A stretch of 50,884 bases of DNA from the NCBI GenBank assembly GCA_018969685.1, contig JAGWXX010000006.1, forward strand, positions 1 through 50,884. The letters are read 5' to 3'. Under the pieces are notes generated by a model. The model made no database searches. It worked only from the letters and a program-made list of their open reading frames with translations, and was not told the origin of the DNA. This DNA is from Acidobacteriota bacterium (GTDB lineage Bacteria > Actinomycetota > Acidimicrobiia > Acidimicrobiales > Ilumatobacteraceae). Numbering within the stretch: position 1 is the first letter of the stretch; every line of letters starts with the position of its first letter. Both the position numbers and the translations under genes were made by a program. This document shows positions 11,185 through 19,515 of this stretch, piece after piece.

Positions 11185-12026
11185 CACCCGATGCCGACGG
11201 CGAACAGCAGCGCCCACGCCGCGCCCGCTGCGGCGAGCACGCGGTCGGAGAGGATCGCCTCCTCGGGCGCCTCCGTGCGGCCGTGCGCCGACAGCAGCAG
11301 GTAGCGCAGCAGCGCGAGCGCGAAGGGCACCGCCGACAGCTCGACGGCCAGCGAGCCGTCGCCGCCCGACAACTCGAACGCCCACAGCACGTACGCGACG
11401 AGCGCACCGCCCGCGCCGAGCGTCTGGACCTGCGCGAGGAACCCGGGGGTGTAGTCGCGCAGCACCGAGCGCCCCGCATCACCCGCACGCGCGAGTTCGC
11501 TCGCGCGCTTTCCGGCGGCGACCGCAAGCGCAGCGAACGCGACCACGGCCATGAACCACGACGACACCGGCACGTCGGCGGCAGCCGCTCCCGCCGCGGC
11601 ACGCAGCACGAAGCCCGACGCCACCATCATCACGTCGAGCACCGCCACGTGCTTGGCCCCGAGCGAGTACGCCGCGTGCACCGCGAGGTACGCACCGACG
11701 ATCCACGCCGCGCCCGCGTCGACCAGCGCCGCGCCGACGAGCGCCACGGCCGCGAGGACGGCCGATGCGACCAGCGCCACCGGCGCGGGAAGCGCACCGC
11801 TCGCCACCGGGCGCCCCGACTTCACCGGGTGGGTGCGGTCGGCCGCGGCGTCCGCGACGTCGTTCGCGAGGTACACCGCCGAGGACGCGGCGCAGAAGAC
11901 CACGGTCGCCGCGAGCACCGACGGCCAGCGCGCGTCGAGCACTCCGGCGGCCGCCGGTGCGGCGAGCACCAGCAGGTTCTTCATCCACTGCCGCAGGCGC
12001 AACGACGAGATCAGACCGGCGACCAT
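11181..12026 (-). CDS. ubiA: Decaprenyl-phosphate phosphoribosyltransferase (UbiA family)
   Basis: The 281-residue polytopic UbiA-superfamily prenyltransferase has the first Asp-rich motif NDVADAAADRTHP (N55, D56, D59, D63) and a second conserved loop YSLGAKHVAVLDVMMVASGFVLRAAAG. The sequence and its dprE1-dprE2 neighbours identify it as the enzyme attaching 5-phosphoribose from PRPP to decaprenyl phosphate (Rv3806c type), not a quinone prenyltransferase. A phosphatase for the product (Rv3807c type) is not in the window. I start at ATG 12026; the longer track ORF adds 53 arginine-rich residues with no support. AATGAT lies 6 bases before the ATG as a weak -10. The next gene is coupled through GTGA. 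Confidence 0.87.
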   Translation of the reverse strand: MVAGLISSLRLRQWMKNLLVLAAPAAAGVLDARWPSVLAATVVFCAASSAVYLANDVADAAADRTHPVKSGRPVASGALPAPVALVASAVLAAVALVGAALVDAGAAWIVGAYLAVHAAYSLGAKHVAVLDVMMVASGFVLRAAAGAAAADVPVSSWFMAVVAFAALAVAAGKRASELARAGDAGRSVLRDYTPGFLAQVQTLGAGGALVAYVLWAFELSGGDGSLAVELSAVPFALALLRYLLLSAHGRTEAPEEAILSDRVLAAAGAAWALLFAVGIGW

Positions 12027-12092
12027 GACGGGATCATTCTGCCCGACGAGGCGAGCACGACGCTGCCCGCGCGGCGCGCGCCCCCGGATCGC

Positions 12093-12098
12093 TATGGT
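12093..12098 (+). promoter_or_regulatory. Putative -10 (TATGGT) for a leaderless metallophosphoesterase transcript
   Basis: TATGGT with an 8-base spacer to GTG 12107 and no Shine-Dalgarno site between them. Confidence 0.45.
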
Positions 12099-12106
12099 CG
12101 CGAGCC

Positions 12107-12853
12107 GTGGAGACCCTGATCGCGCAGATCTCCGACCCCCACATTCCTGCGGCTGGCGCACCGGCTCCGGTTGGCACGACGCCACGGGCCAACCTCGAAG
12201 CGGCGGTCCGCGACGCCGGTCTGCGGGCTGCCGCCATCCTCCTGACCGGCGACGTCGCCGCGAAGACGGGATCGAACGAGGAGTACGCCGAGGTCGCGGC
12301 CGCCGTCGCGTCGTCCACGGTCCGCATTCTTCCCTGCTCGGGGAACCACGACGACCCGGGTCGGCTCGCCGCGCTCTTCGGCGTGCCGATGCGCGGCGAC
12401 CGGCTCGACTACGCCGTCGACATCGGCGACGTCCACGTCGTCGTCCTGGACTCGTCGCGTCCCGGCACGGTCGCCGGCACGGTCGACGACGCGCAGCTCG
12501 ACTGGCTCGACGGACAGCTCGCCGCGCACCCCGGCTCGCTCGTGGCGCTGCACCACCCGTCGGTCGACATCGGCGACGCGATGTTCGACCAGATCAGGCT
12601 GGACGACCGCGCGGCTGCGGGGCTCGCCGCGGTGTGCGAGCGGCGCCGCCCCGTCGCGGTGCTGCACGGCCACGCCCACCAGGCGCACCGTTCGACCATC
12701 GGTGGTGCGCCGCTCTTCGTATGTCCATCGAGCGCCTACGGATTCGACTCCTCGGGTCCGCGGCTCGTGCCGGTGCCGCACGCACCCCGCTGGGCGCTGC
12801 ACCGCATCGCAGACGGCCGCATCGTGACGGACGTCGTCGACGTGCCTGCCTGA
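12107..12853 (+). CDS. Calcineurin-like metallophosphoesterase (CpdA/class III phosphodiesterase type)
   Basis: The 248-residue protein carries all metal-binding blocks of the calcineurin-like fold in order: QISDPHI (DxH, residues 7-13), LLTGDVA (GD, about 46-52), PCSGNHDDPGR (GNHD), LHHPSVDIGD (H), and LHGHAHQAH (GHxH). The order and size match class III cyclic nucleotide phosphodiesterases (CpdA/Rv0805) acting on cAMP or on phospholipid-type diesters; the substrate cannot be read from sequence. It is a single cytoplasmic gene. GTG 12107 is supported by TATGGT 8 bases upstream. The gene is divergent from ubiA, with 80 bases between them. Confidence 0.82.
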   Translation: METLIAQISDPHIPAAGAPAPVGTTPRANLEAAVRDAGLRAAAILLTGDVAAKTGSNEEYAEVAAAVASSTVRILPCSGNHDDPGRLAALFGVPMRGDRLDYAVDIGDVHVVVLDSSRPGTVAGTVDDAQLDWLDGQLAAHPGSLVALHHPSVDIGDAMFDQIRLDDRAAAGLAAVCERRRPVAVLHGHAHQAHRSTIGGAPLFVCPSSAYGFDSSGPRLVPVPHAPRWALHRIADGRIVTDVVDVPA

Positions 12854-12899
12854 TCCGTCACGTCGACACGTGCGACGCGCGGAACCGCGAACCGGCCGG

Positions 12900-13229
12900 T
12901 CAGCCGCCGACGACCATGTAGACGAGCAGCATCTCACCGAGCACCAGGACCGTGAACGCGACGTACGCCACGACCTTCGCCACCGAGGCGAGCGCTCCGC
13001 CGGACGACCCCGCGCGTCGCGCACGCAGGAATGCGGTGACGGGAAGTGCGGCGGCGGCGAGCCCGAGCAGACCGAACACCAGGAGGACGAGCCACGTCTC
13101 CGCGGTGTCGTCCCACAGGACCATGAACTGGAGGAACATGAGCACCGGGGACACCGCCATCGAGACGATGGCGAGCACGAGGGTGATCACGGACGAGGCG
13201 GCCCGGGGGGCCTTGGGATCTTCGGTCAT
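12900..13229 (-). CDS. Small hypothetical membrane protein
   Basis: The 109-residue protein has a short charged N-terminus (MTEDPKAPR) and three hydrophobic segments (about residues 11-30, 40-63 and 84-105) separated by a basic RARRAGSSGG loop. I do not recognise the family; the pattern is of a DUF4190-like small membrane protein, but no signature proves it. I start at ATG 13229. GTG 13244 would add five residues. No Shine-Dalgarno sequence is visible. It is downstream of the amtB hairpin on the same strand and convergent with the metallophosphoesterase gene. Confidence 0.55.
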   Translation of the reverse strand: MTEDPKAPRAASSVITLVLAIVSMAVSPVLMFLQFMVLWDDTAETWLVLLVFGLLGLAAAALPVTAFLRARRAGSSGGALASVAKVVAYVAFTVLVLGEMLLVYMVVGG

Positions 13230-13275
13230 GCGCCACTCTGCCACGAGCCGCAGCTCATCCCCGACATCCCGGTCG

Positions 13276-13310
13276 GGCCCGTCCCGTCGGCGTCGCCGAC
13301 GGGACGGGCC
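13276..13310 (-). terminator. Strong hairpin terminator downstream of amtB
   Basis: A perfect 16-bp stem (GGCCCGTCCCGTCGGC with its complement) and a 3-base loop, beginning 18 bases after the amtB stop. No T-tract follows. Confidence 0.75.
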
Positions 13311-13328
13311 AGGTGCGGACGGCGCAGG

Positions 13329-14567
13329 TCAGTCCGCCACGTAGGCGTGCTCGCCGTGCTCGGTTGCATCGAGGCCGGCGTCCTCCGATCCCTCGTCGGC
13401 GCGCACGCCGACCGTCGCCTTGAGCGCCAGCATGATCAGCGCCGTCACGACGAACGAGTACACGATGACCGCGCCGTTCGCGAGCAGCTGTTCGAGCAGG
13501 AGCGACGCTCCGCCGCCTGCGAGCAGTCCCGCCTTGTGCGAGGCACCGAAGTAGCCGGGATCCGCGAACACGCCGACGAGCAGCGACCCGAGCAGGCCGG
13601 CGACGAAGTGCACGCCGACCACGTCGAGTGCGTCGTCGTAGCCGAGCCGTACCTTGATGCCGACCGCCAGTGGGCAGACCGCACCGGCCACGATCCCGAT
13701 GGCCACCGCCGACATGCCCGTCACGTACCCCGCACCGGGCGTCACCGCGACGAGGCCGGCAACGATGCCCGAGGCCACCGCGACGTTCGTCGCCTTTCGC
13801 CCGCGCAGCGCGTCCACAGCCAGCCATGCGAGGCCACCGCTCGCGGCGGCGAGGAACGTGTTCATGAACGCCTGGATGGCGGTGCCCATGCTGGCGAGGG
13901 CGGCGGGCGCCGACCCGGCGTTGAAGCCGAACCAACCGAACCACAGGATGCCCGCACCGATCATGACGAGCGGCAGCGAGTGCGGCGCGGGGACGCGGTC
14001 GGGGAACGCGCGGCGGCGCCCCAGCACCAGCACGCACGCCAGGGCCGCGATGCCGGCGTTCACGTGAATGGCCGTGCCACCCGCAAAGTCGAGCGAGCCG
14101 CGCGACCCGAGCCAGCCGCCGTAGATCCACTTGAACACCGGCACGTACACGAGCAGCACCCACACCGGCACGAACACCGCCCACGCGCGGAAGCGCATCC
14201 GTCCGGCGACGGCCCCGGAGATGAGCGCGGGCGTGATCACGGCGAACATCCCGAGGAAGGCCACCACCATCAGGGCGAAACCGCCGTCCTCGCCCGTCAC
14301 CCCGAGCCCGCGCAGGAACGCGTGGTCGAAGCCGCCGATCCATCCGGCGTCGAACGGCACCTGTGCGAGCGAGAAGCCGAGCACCACCCACAGCACCGGC
14401 ACCACCAGCAGGCACCAGAAGTTCATCATCATCATGTTCGCGAGGTTCCGCCCGCGGTCGAGGCCCCCGTAGAAGAGGGCGAGACCCGGTGTCATGAACA
14501 GCACGAGCGCCGCCGAGACCAGGAGCCACGCGTTGCCCGCCGTGCTCCAGATGCCGTCGATGTTCAT
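13329..14567 (-). CDS. amtB: Ammonium transporter AmtB
   Basis: The 412-residue Amt-family channel has eleven predicted membrane spans. Key blocks are NAWLLVSAALVLFMTPGLALFYGG near the N-terminus, the first pore histidine in GGTAIHVNAGIAAL, the second in DVVGVHFVAGLLG, and a cytoplasmic tail ending GLDATEHGEHAY, the conserved C-terminal segment through which GlnK/PII proteins gate the channel. It imports ammonium under nitrogen limitation. No glnK or glnD is adjacent, although actinobacteria often have amtB-glnK-glnD. The start ATG has GGGAGGA 7 bases upstream. Three GlnR-like direct repeats lie 58-84 bp before the start, and a strong hairpin follows the stop. Confidence 0.94.
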   Translation of the reverse strand: MNIDGIWSTAGNAWLLVSAALVLFMTPGLALFYGGLDRGRNLANMMMMNFWCLLVVPVLWVVLGFSLAQVPFDAGWIGGFDHAFLRGLGVTGEDGGFALMVVAFLGMFAVITPALISGAVAGRMRFRAWAVFVPVWVLLVYVPVFKWIYGGWLGSRGSLDFAGGTAIHVNAGIAALACVLVLGRRRAFPDRVPAPHSLPLVMIGAGILWFGWFGFNAGSAPAALASMGTAIQAFMNTFLAAASGGLAWLAVDALRGRKATNVAVASGIVAGLVAVTPGAGYVTGMSAVAIGIVAGAVCPLAVGIKVRLGYDDALDVVGVHFVAGLLGSLLVGVFADPGYFGASHKAGLLAGGGASLLLEQLLANGAVIVYSFVVTALIMLALKATVGVRADEGSEDAGLDATEHGEHAYVAD

Positions 14568-14624
14568 CGTCGTTCCTCCCTGTCGTCCGGGCGCCGCCCG
14601 GTGCGGCGCGCCGGCGGGAATGGT

Positions 14625-14651
14625 GTTCCACGGATGTTTCGCCCGCGTTGC
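14625..14651 (-). promoter_or_regulatory. GlnR-like triple direct repeat upstream of amtB
   Basis: On the minus strand GCAAC-n6-GAAAC-n6-GGAAC gives three 5-mers at an exact 11-bp period, one helical turn apart. This resembles the GTnAC-n6-GAAAC half-site pair described for actinobacterial GlnR. The repeats overlap a 7-bp inverted repeat (14640-14656) that could alternatively be the terminator of the catabolic operon ending at 14720. Binding by GlnR is inference. Confidence 0.45.
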
Positions 14652-14719
14652 GGGCGCGCGGAACCGACGTGAACTCCGTGTGTCGGCACGTGCCCTGCGC
14701 GTGACGGGAGCGTTTCGGG

Positions 14720-16063
14720 TCAGAGGAACGCGTCGCGCACCGCGAGCAGGCGCCGGGCCGGACGGCGGGTCCGCGACTCCACGGCGTCCGCGAGCGAGGT
14801 GAGCGCCAGGAGCCCGTTGATGCCCACCCAGCGCAGCGGCTCGGGCTCCCAGCGCGGACCGGGCGCCGCCAGCAATGGCGAGCCGAGCAGCTCATGGCCG
14901 TCGTCGAGCACCGCGTGCGCAGCCGTGCGGCCCGCGAGGTACGACAGGGCAACGCCGTCGCCGACGTACCCGCCCACCGCGACCCCGTCGCCGGTGCGCA
15001 CGACGCGCGCCCGCCAGTCCCGCGGCGCCGCCAGCGCACCGCCCCACTCGTGCGTGATCGACGCGCCCGATGCGGCGGGGAACAGATCTCGTATGGCATC
15101 GGCGAGGCGGCGGTGCACCGGGCGCACCGCGTCGTACCGGTCGCGCACCCGCGAACCGAGGTGGTACGGCGCGCCGCGGCCGCCGAACGCGATCCGGCCG
15201 TCGGCCGTGCGCTGTGCGTAGGTGACCATGTTGCGCCCGTCGGCGACGGCGACCCGTCGCGCCCAGCCGATCTCGTCCCACACCGGGGGCGGCAACGGCT
15301 CGGTCGCCACCATCAGCGAATAGAGGGGCACGAACCTCCGGTCGCGCCCGCCGTACGCCTCCGTCGCACGGATGATCCTCCCCGCGCGGACGCGTCCCCG
15401 TGGCGACTGCAGCACGCCGGGCGCGACGGCCGAGACGGGCGTGCGCTCGTGGACCGTCCCGCCCCGCGACTCGACCGCGCGGGCGAGGCCGTCGACGAGC
15501 TTGCGGGGGTGCAGCACCGCGCAGTGCGCGTTGAAGAGCCCGCCGTGCACCTCGGCCGTCCGCACGCGCGCCGCGACGGCTTCGGGCGGCTCGAACCTGA
15601 CGTCGTCCGGCCCCACCCCGTGCCGTCGCCACGCGGCCTCCGCGGCCCTGAGCCGCTCCACGTGCGCGGGGTTGCTGGCCACGACGAGGCTCCCCTCCTT
15701 CGCCCAGTCGCACTCGATGCCGTCGGCGGCAGCCGCGGCACCCACGCCATCGACTGCGGCGAAGGCGTCGAGCTGCAGGCGCAGCGCGGCGTCGCGTCCC
15801 ACCGCATCCGACAGTTCGTCGAGCGTCACCGGCAGGTCGCCGCTGCACCAGCCCCCGTTGCGCCCGCTCGCGCCGAACCCCACCTCGCGCGCCTCCAGCA
15901 CCGCCACCCTGAGGGACGGAACGCACGACAGCAATTCGCGCGCGGCCCACAGTCCGCTGCAGCCCGCGCCCACGACCGCCACGTCGACCTCGAGGTCGCC
16001 CTCGAGCGCGGGCCGCCGGACGCCGTCGCAGGCCTCGCTCCACAGCGGGCGCGCGACGGCCAC
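14720..16063 (-). CDS. FAD-dependent amine/amino-acid oxidoreductase (DAO family, PuuB-like)
   Basis: The 447-residue DAO-fold flavoprotein has the dinucleotide motif VAVVGAGCSGLWAARELL (about residues 28-45), the substrate-loop block GFGASGRNGGWCSGDLP typical of PuuB/sarcosine-oxidase-type enzymes, and a C-terminal GGYVGDGVALSYLAGRTAAH flavin-closing motif. Such enzymes oxidise primary or secondary amines to imines or aldehydes. It is the last gene of the seven-gene operon, starting (GTG) 11 bases after the enolase-superfamily gene. The operon's first gene is a PuuC-like aldehyde dehydrogenase, so an amine-to-aldehyde-to-acid step is plausible. The substrate is unknown. Pairing with a soluble electron acceptor rather than oxygen cannot be excluded. 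Confidence 0.78.
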   Translation of the reverse strand: MAVARPLWSEACDGVRRPALEGDLEVDVAVVGAGCSGLWAARELLSCVPSLRVAVLEAREVGFGASGRNGGWCSGDLPVTLDELSDAVGRDAALRLQLDAFAAVDGVGAAAAADGIECDWAKEGSLVVASNPAHVERLRAAEAAWRRHGVGPDDVRFEPPEAVAARVRTAEVHGGLFNAHCAVLHPRKLVDGLARAVESRGGTVHERTPVSAVAPGVLQSPRGRVRAGRIIRATEAYGGRDRRFVPLYSLMVATEPLPPPVWDEIGWARRVAVADGRNMVTYAQRTADGRIAFGGRGAPYHLGSRVRDRYDAVRPVHRRLADAIRDLFPAASGASITHEWGGALAAPRDWRARVVRTGDGVAVGGYVGDGVALSYLAGRTAAHAVLDDGHELLGSPLLAAPGPRWEPEPLRWVGINGLLALTSLADAVESRTRRPARRLLAVRDAFL

Positions 16064-16074
16064 GGCGCGCCGGT

Positions 16075-17280
16075 CTACTGCAGGACCGCGGGGGTCTCGC
16101 CCATCTCGAGGCCGAGCTGTGCGCCGGTGTAGGGGTGTGCGCGCGCCACGTCCTCGTCGAGCTCGACGCCGAGACCCGGTTCATCGGACGGGATGACGAA
16201 CCCGTCCTCGAAGCGGATCGGCTTCTTCAGGATCCTCGCATGGAAGCCGTCCCAGCGCTGGATGCTCTCGAGGATGAGGAAGTTCGGCGAGCACGCGGCG
16301 AGCTGGATGTTGGCCGCGCCGACGACCGGGCCGCAGTACAGGTGCGGCGCGAGCTGCGCGTGGAACACCTCGCACATGCCGGCGATCTTCTTCGCCTCCA
16401 GCAGGCCGCCGCACCGGCCGAGGTTCATCTGGATGATCGACGCCGCGCCCGTCGACAGCAGCCGGTGGAACTCGTACTTGCTCGTCAGCCGCTCGCCCGC
16501 CGAGATCGGGATGCTCGTCGCGCGCGCGACCTTGGCCATCTCGTCCGGGCTGTCCGGCGGCACCGGCTCCTCGAACCACAGCGGGTCGTACGGCTCGAGC
16601 CTGCGGGCGAGCCGGATGGCACCCGATGCGGTGAACTGGCCGTGCGTGCCGAACAGGATGTCTGCGCGGGTGCCGACCGCCTCGCGCACCGCGCGCACCA
16701 TCTTCTCGGAGCGGTCGATCGCCTCGAGCGCCGGCTGGCGCCCGTCGTACACCGTGTAGCGGCCGGCCGGGTCGAACTTGACGCCGGTGAACCCCTGCTC
16801 GACCGCGCGCACCGCCGCCTCGGCCGCCGCGTCGGGGTCGCTGTACACGGGGTGGTCGGCGTACACGTCCACGTCGGACGGTGGGTAGAGGTACGTGTAG
16901 CAGCGCAGGCGCTCGTGCACGCGCCCGCCAAGCAGCTCGTGGACCGGCTTGCCGGCCTCCTTGCCGCAGATGTCCCACATCGCCATCTCGAGCCCGCTGA
17001 CGATTCCGCCCGTGGTGAGGTCGGGGCGCAGCGAGTAGCCACGGCCGTAGACCTCGCGGGTCATCGCCTCGATGCGCCACGGCTCGCGCCCGATCACGTG
17101 CCGCTCGGCCACCTCGACCGCCATCTGTGCGACGAGGTGCGGCGAGTAGGTCGCCGTGTAGATCTCGCCGACGCCCGTGACGCCGGTGTCGGTGACGAGC
17201 TTGACGAAGATGAAGTAGCGCCCGCCGTGCCGCGGCGGCGGGTTGCCGACGACGAACGTCTCGATGCCGGCGACCTTCAC
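16075..17280 (-). CDS. Enolase-superfamily enzyme (mandelate racemase/muconate lactonising family)
   Basis: The 401-residue protein has an N-terminal capping domain (from VAGIETFVVGN) and a TIM-barrel with superfamily landmarks: TGVKFDPAGR (catalytic-Lys strand), DILFGTHGQFTASGA, LWFEEPVPPDSPDEM (metal-ligand Glu), ISAGERLTSKYEF (third metal ligand Glu), and QLAPHLYCGPVVGAANIQLA (His on strand 7). This arrangement is typical of acid-sugar dehydratases such as galactonate or mannonate dehydratase-type members, but the specific substrate is not inferable. GTG 17280 follows the alcohol dehydrogenase stop by one base, so translation is probably coupled. Confidence 0.8.
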   Translation of the reverse strand: MKVAGIETFVVGNPPPRHGGRYFIFVKLVTDTGVTGVGEIYTATYSPHLVAQMAVEVAERHVIGREPWRIEAMTREVYGRGYSLRPDLTTGGIVSGLEMAMWDICGKEAGKPVHELLGGRVHERLRCYTYLYPPSDVDVYADHPVYSDPDAAAEAAVRAVEQGFTGVKFDPAGRYTVYDGRQPALEAIDRSEKMVRAVREAVGTRADILFGTHGQFTASGAIRLARRLEPYDPLWFEEPVPPDSPDEMAKVARATSIPISAGERLTSKYEFHRLLSTGAASIIQMNLGRCGGLLEAKKIAGMCEVFHAQLAPHLYCGPVVGAANIQLAACSPNFLILESIQRWDGFHARILKKPIRFEDGFVIPSDEPGLGVELDEDVARAHPYTGAQLGLEMGETPAVLQ

Positions 17281-17281
17281 G

Positions 17282-18361
17282 TCAGAACACCACGACGTTG
17301 CGGAGGGCCTCGCCGCGCTTCACGGCGGCGATCGCCTCGTTGATCTCCTCCAGCGGATACGTCTTCGTCACGAGCTCGTCGAGCAGCACGCGGCCCTGGC
17401 CGTAGAGGTCGACGAGGTTCGGGATGTCCACCTGGATCCTGGCGGAGCCCATCTTCGAGCCGAGGATGTTCTGGCTGTAGGCCGCCATCGTGCCGGGGTC
17501 GATCTCCGACATCACGCCCGACGCCGGCATGCCCACGAGCACGACCGAGCCGGCCTTCGCGAGCAGCCCGTACGACGAGTCGAAGGCCGCCTTCGCGCCG
17601 ACGGTGACGAAGACGTAGTCCGCGCCGTGACCGCCGGTGATCTCGAGCACGCGGGCGGCGACGTCCTCCGAGGACGACACCACCCCGTGCGTCGCGCCGA
17701 AGCGCGTCGCAGCCTGCACCTTCGACGCCGAGATGTCCACTGCGACCACCGTGCGCGCGCCGGCGACGCGCGCTCCCTGGATCGAGTTCAGCCCCACCCC
17801 TCCCGTGCCGATGACGACGACGTGGCTGCCGGCGGGGACCTTCGCGGTGTTCGTCACCGCACCGAAGCCCGTGATGACGCCGCACGCCAGCAGCGCCGCC
17901 GAGGCAGACGGCACGCGCGCGGGGATCGCCACGCACTGCGACTCGTGCACGAGCACCTGCTCGGCGAAGCCGCCCGTGCGCATGACCTGCGCGACCGGCT
18001 TGCCGTCTGCGTCGCGCAGCGGCGTCTCGGCATCGAGCCGGAACTGCGTCGAGCACGTGACGGGGCGGCCCATGCTGCACCCGTGGCAGTGGCCGCACGA
18101 GCGGATCAGCGTCACGACCACGGTGTCGCCCGGGCGCACCGTGGTGACGCCCTCGCCGACCTCCTCGACCGTGCCCGCGCACTCGTGGCCGTAGACGGCG
18201 GGCAGCGAGCCGCCCCAGGCGCCGTCGATGTACGAGATGTCGCTGTGGCAGATCGCCACCGCGGCGATCCGCACCCGCACCTCCCCCGGGCCGGTCGCGG
18301 CGAGCGACAGCTCCTCGATGCGCAATGGCGCGCCGAACTCCCTGCACACGGCAGCCTTCAT
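17282..18361 (-). CDS. Zinc-dependent alcohol dehydrogenase (MDR family)
   Basis: The 359-residue medium-chain dehydrogenase has the catalytic zinc residues in AICHSDIS (Cys) and VYGHECAGTV (His-Glu), the structural zinc Cys cluster CGHCHGCSMGRPVTC, the nucleotide-binding VVVIGTGGVGLNSIQGARVAGA and an acidic residue after it (VAVDIS), which favours NAD(H). It resembles class III/aryl alcohol dehydrogenases. In the operon it could oxidise an alcohol made by the dioxygenase or reduce an aldehyde. I start at ATG 18361 (GGAGGGAG 5 bases upstream) instead of the in-frame GTG 18367. It lies 34 bases after the dioxygenase stop. Confidence 0.88.
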   Translation of the reverse strand: MKAAVCREFGAPLRIEELSLAATGPGEVRVRIAAVAICHSDISYIDGAWGGSLPAVYGHECAGTVEEVGEGVTTVRPGDTVVVTLIRSCGHCHGCSMGRPVTCSTQFRLDAETPLRDADGKPVAQVMRTGGFAEQVLVHESQCVAIPARVPSASAALLACGVITGFGAVTNTAKVPAGSHVVVIGTGGVGLNSIQGARVAGARTVVAVDISASKVQAATRFGATHGVVSSSEDVAARVLEITGGHGADYVFVTVGAKAAFDSSYGLLAKAGSVVLVGMPASGVMSEIDPGTMAAYSQNILGSKMGSARIQVDIPNLVDLYGQGRVLLDELVTKTYPLEEINEAIAAVKRGEALRNVVVF

Positions 18362-18395
18362 GTCCACTCCCTCCTCCGGCCCCTCGGCCGGACGG

Positions 18396-19511
18396 TCATG
18401 CGCCGACGGCCCGCTCCAGGATCGCCAGGCGGCCGTACAGCTCGTCGAGCTCGATGTAGCACGACTGCAGGTGGCGGTTGCCGCCCTTGGTGAACCCCGT
18501 TCGACCGTGCATCACGCGCCGGTTGTTCACCATGTACATCTCGCCCGCGCCCATCGGCACCTGGATGCGGAAGCGCGGATCCTCGCGCATCGCACCGAAG
18601 GCCGTGTAGGCCCCGTAGAACGCCTCCATCCTGTCGGCGGGCAGCAGGAACGGCTGGCAGGAGTGGTTGGAGAAGCGGACCTCGCGCACCTCGCCCGAGA
18701 CGTCGAGCTCGATGAGCGGCGCATGGTTCTCGAGCACGATGTCCGAGTCGACGAACTCGAAGGACAGCTCGGTCTCGCACAGCAGGCGGAACTTGTCCGG
18801 CGCCGTGCGGCGCAGCTCGTCGGCGACCCGGAATCCGTCGACGAGCGTGGCGTCGCCGCCCTCGGCCTCGCTGACGAGGAAGTGCTGCAACTGGACCGTC
18901 GGCGCCGGGTCGCGGTAGCCCTCATCGGTGTGCAGCACGAGCGGCAGGCTCGTGTAGGCGACCGAGTTCGCGTTCGCAATGGACTTCACGTCGAACACGC
19001 GCCCCCAGCTGGTGTCGCGCACGCGGCCCAGCCGCTCGCCCACCTCGGCGACGGTTCCCTCCGTGTTTGGCATGTCCGTCATGAACGCGACGCCGTCGCG
19101 CCGGAACGCACGGATCCAGCCCACCAGCGCCTTCGGGTCGTCCAGCAACTGCTGGTACGAGATCCTGGCAACCTTCGGCGCGTAGGTGCCGTCCCAGAGG
19201 TTCGGTTCGTCGCGCCGGCGGCTCGCCCCGTTGGAATAGTCGTGGCGCGACAGCCACTCGGCGGGGAACGACGACACGTGGCCGTCGGCCCACGTCACCT
19301 CGATGCCCCCGTCGGCGGCGGCCACCGCCCCGGACGGACGGATGTCGAGCGGGATCGACGACGTCTCCACGACCCGGTGCCCCGTCTGGGCGTGGCGCAG
19401 CTGCGGGCAGTTGTCGCGCAGCCACACGTGGTGGAACGCGCTCGCGCGGCCGTCGCTCCACGTCGCCGAGACGTGGCGGGGGTGCAGCTCGACCGACTGG
19501 ATTCTCGACAT
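18396..19511 (-). CDS. Gamma-butyrobetaine-dioxygenase-type Fe(II)/2-oxoglutarate oxygenase
   Basis: The 371-residue protein has the two-domain layout of the BBOX/TauD family. An N-terminal DUF971-like domain (about 1-95, with FHHVWLRDNCPQLRH) precedes a jelly-roll oxygenase domain with H194-x-D196 in LVLHTDEGYRDPAP, the distal ligand H335 in NNRRVMHGRTGF, and R337 for 2-oxoglutarate. The N-terminal domain keeps WLRDNC but only this one of the clustered Cys zinc ligands of eukaryotic BBOX. Family members hydroxylate quaternary-amine or amino-acid substrates such as gamma-butyrobetaine, trimethyllysine or 2-trimethylaminoethylphosphonate. The excellent AGGAGGTAA Shine-Dalgarno site overlaps the stop of the aldolase gene 4 bases upstream. 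Confidence 0.85.
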   Translation of the reverse strand: MSRIQSVELHPRHVSATWSDGRASAFHHVWLRDNCPQLRHAQTGHRVVETSSIPLDIRPSGAVAAADGGIEVTWADGHVSSFPAEWLSRHDYSNGASRRRDEPNLWDGTYAPKVARISYQQLLDDPKALVGWIRAFRRDGVAFMTDMPNTEGTVAEVGERLGRVRDTSWGRVFDVKSIANANSVAYTSLPLVLHTDEGYRDPAPTVQLQHFLVSEAEGGDATLVDGFRVADELRRTAPDKFRLLCETELSFEFVDSDIVLENHAPLIELDVSGEVREVRFSNHSCQPFLLPADRMEAFYGAYTAFGAMREDPRFRIQVPMGAGEMYMVNNRRVMHGRTGFTKGGNRHLQSCYIELDELYGRLAILERAVGA

Positions 19512-19515
19512 CGCG

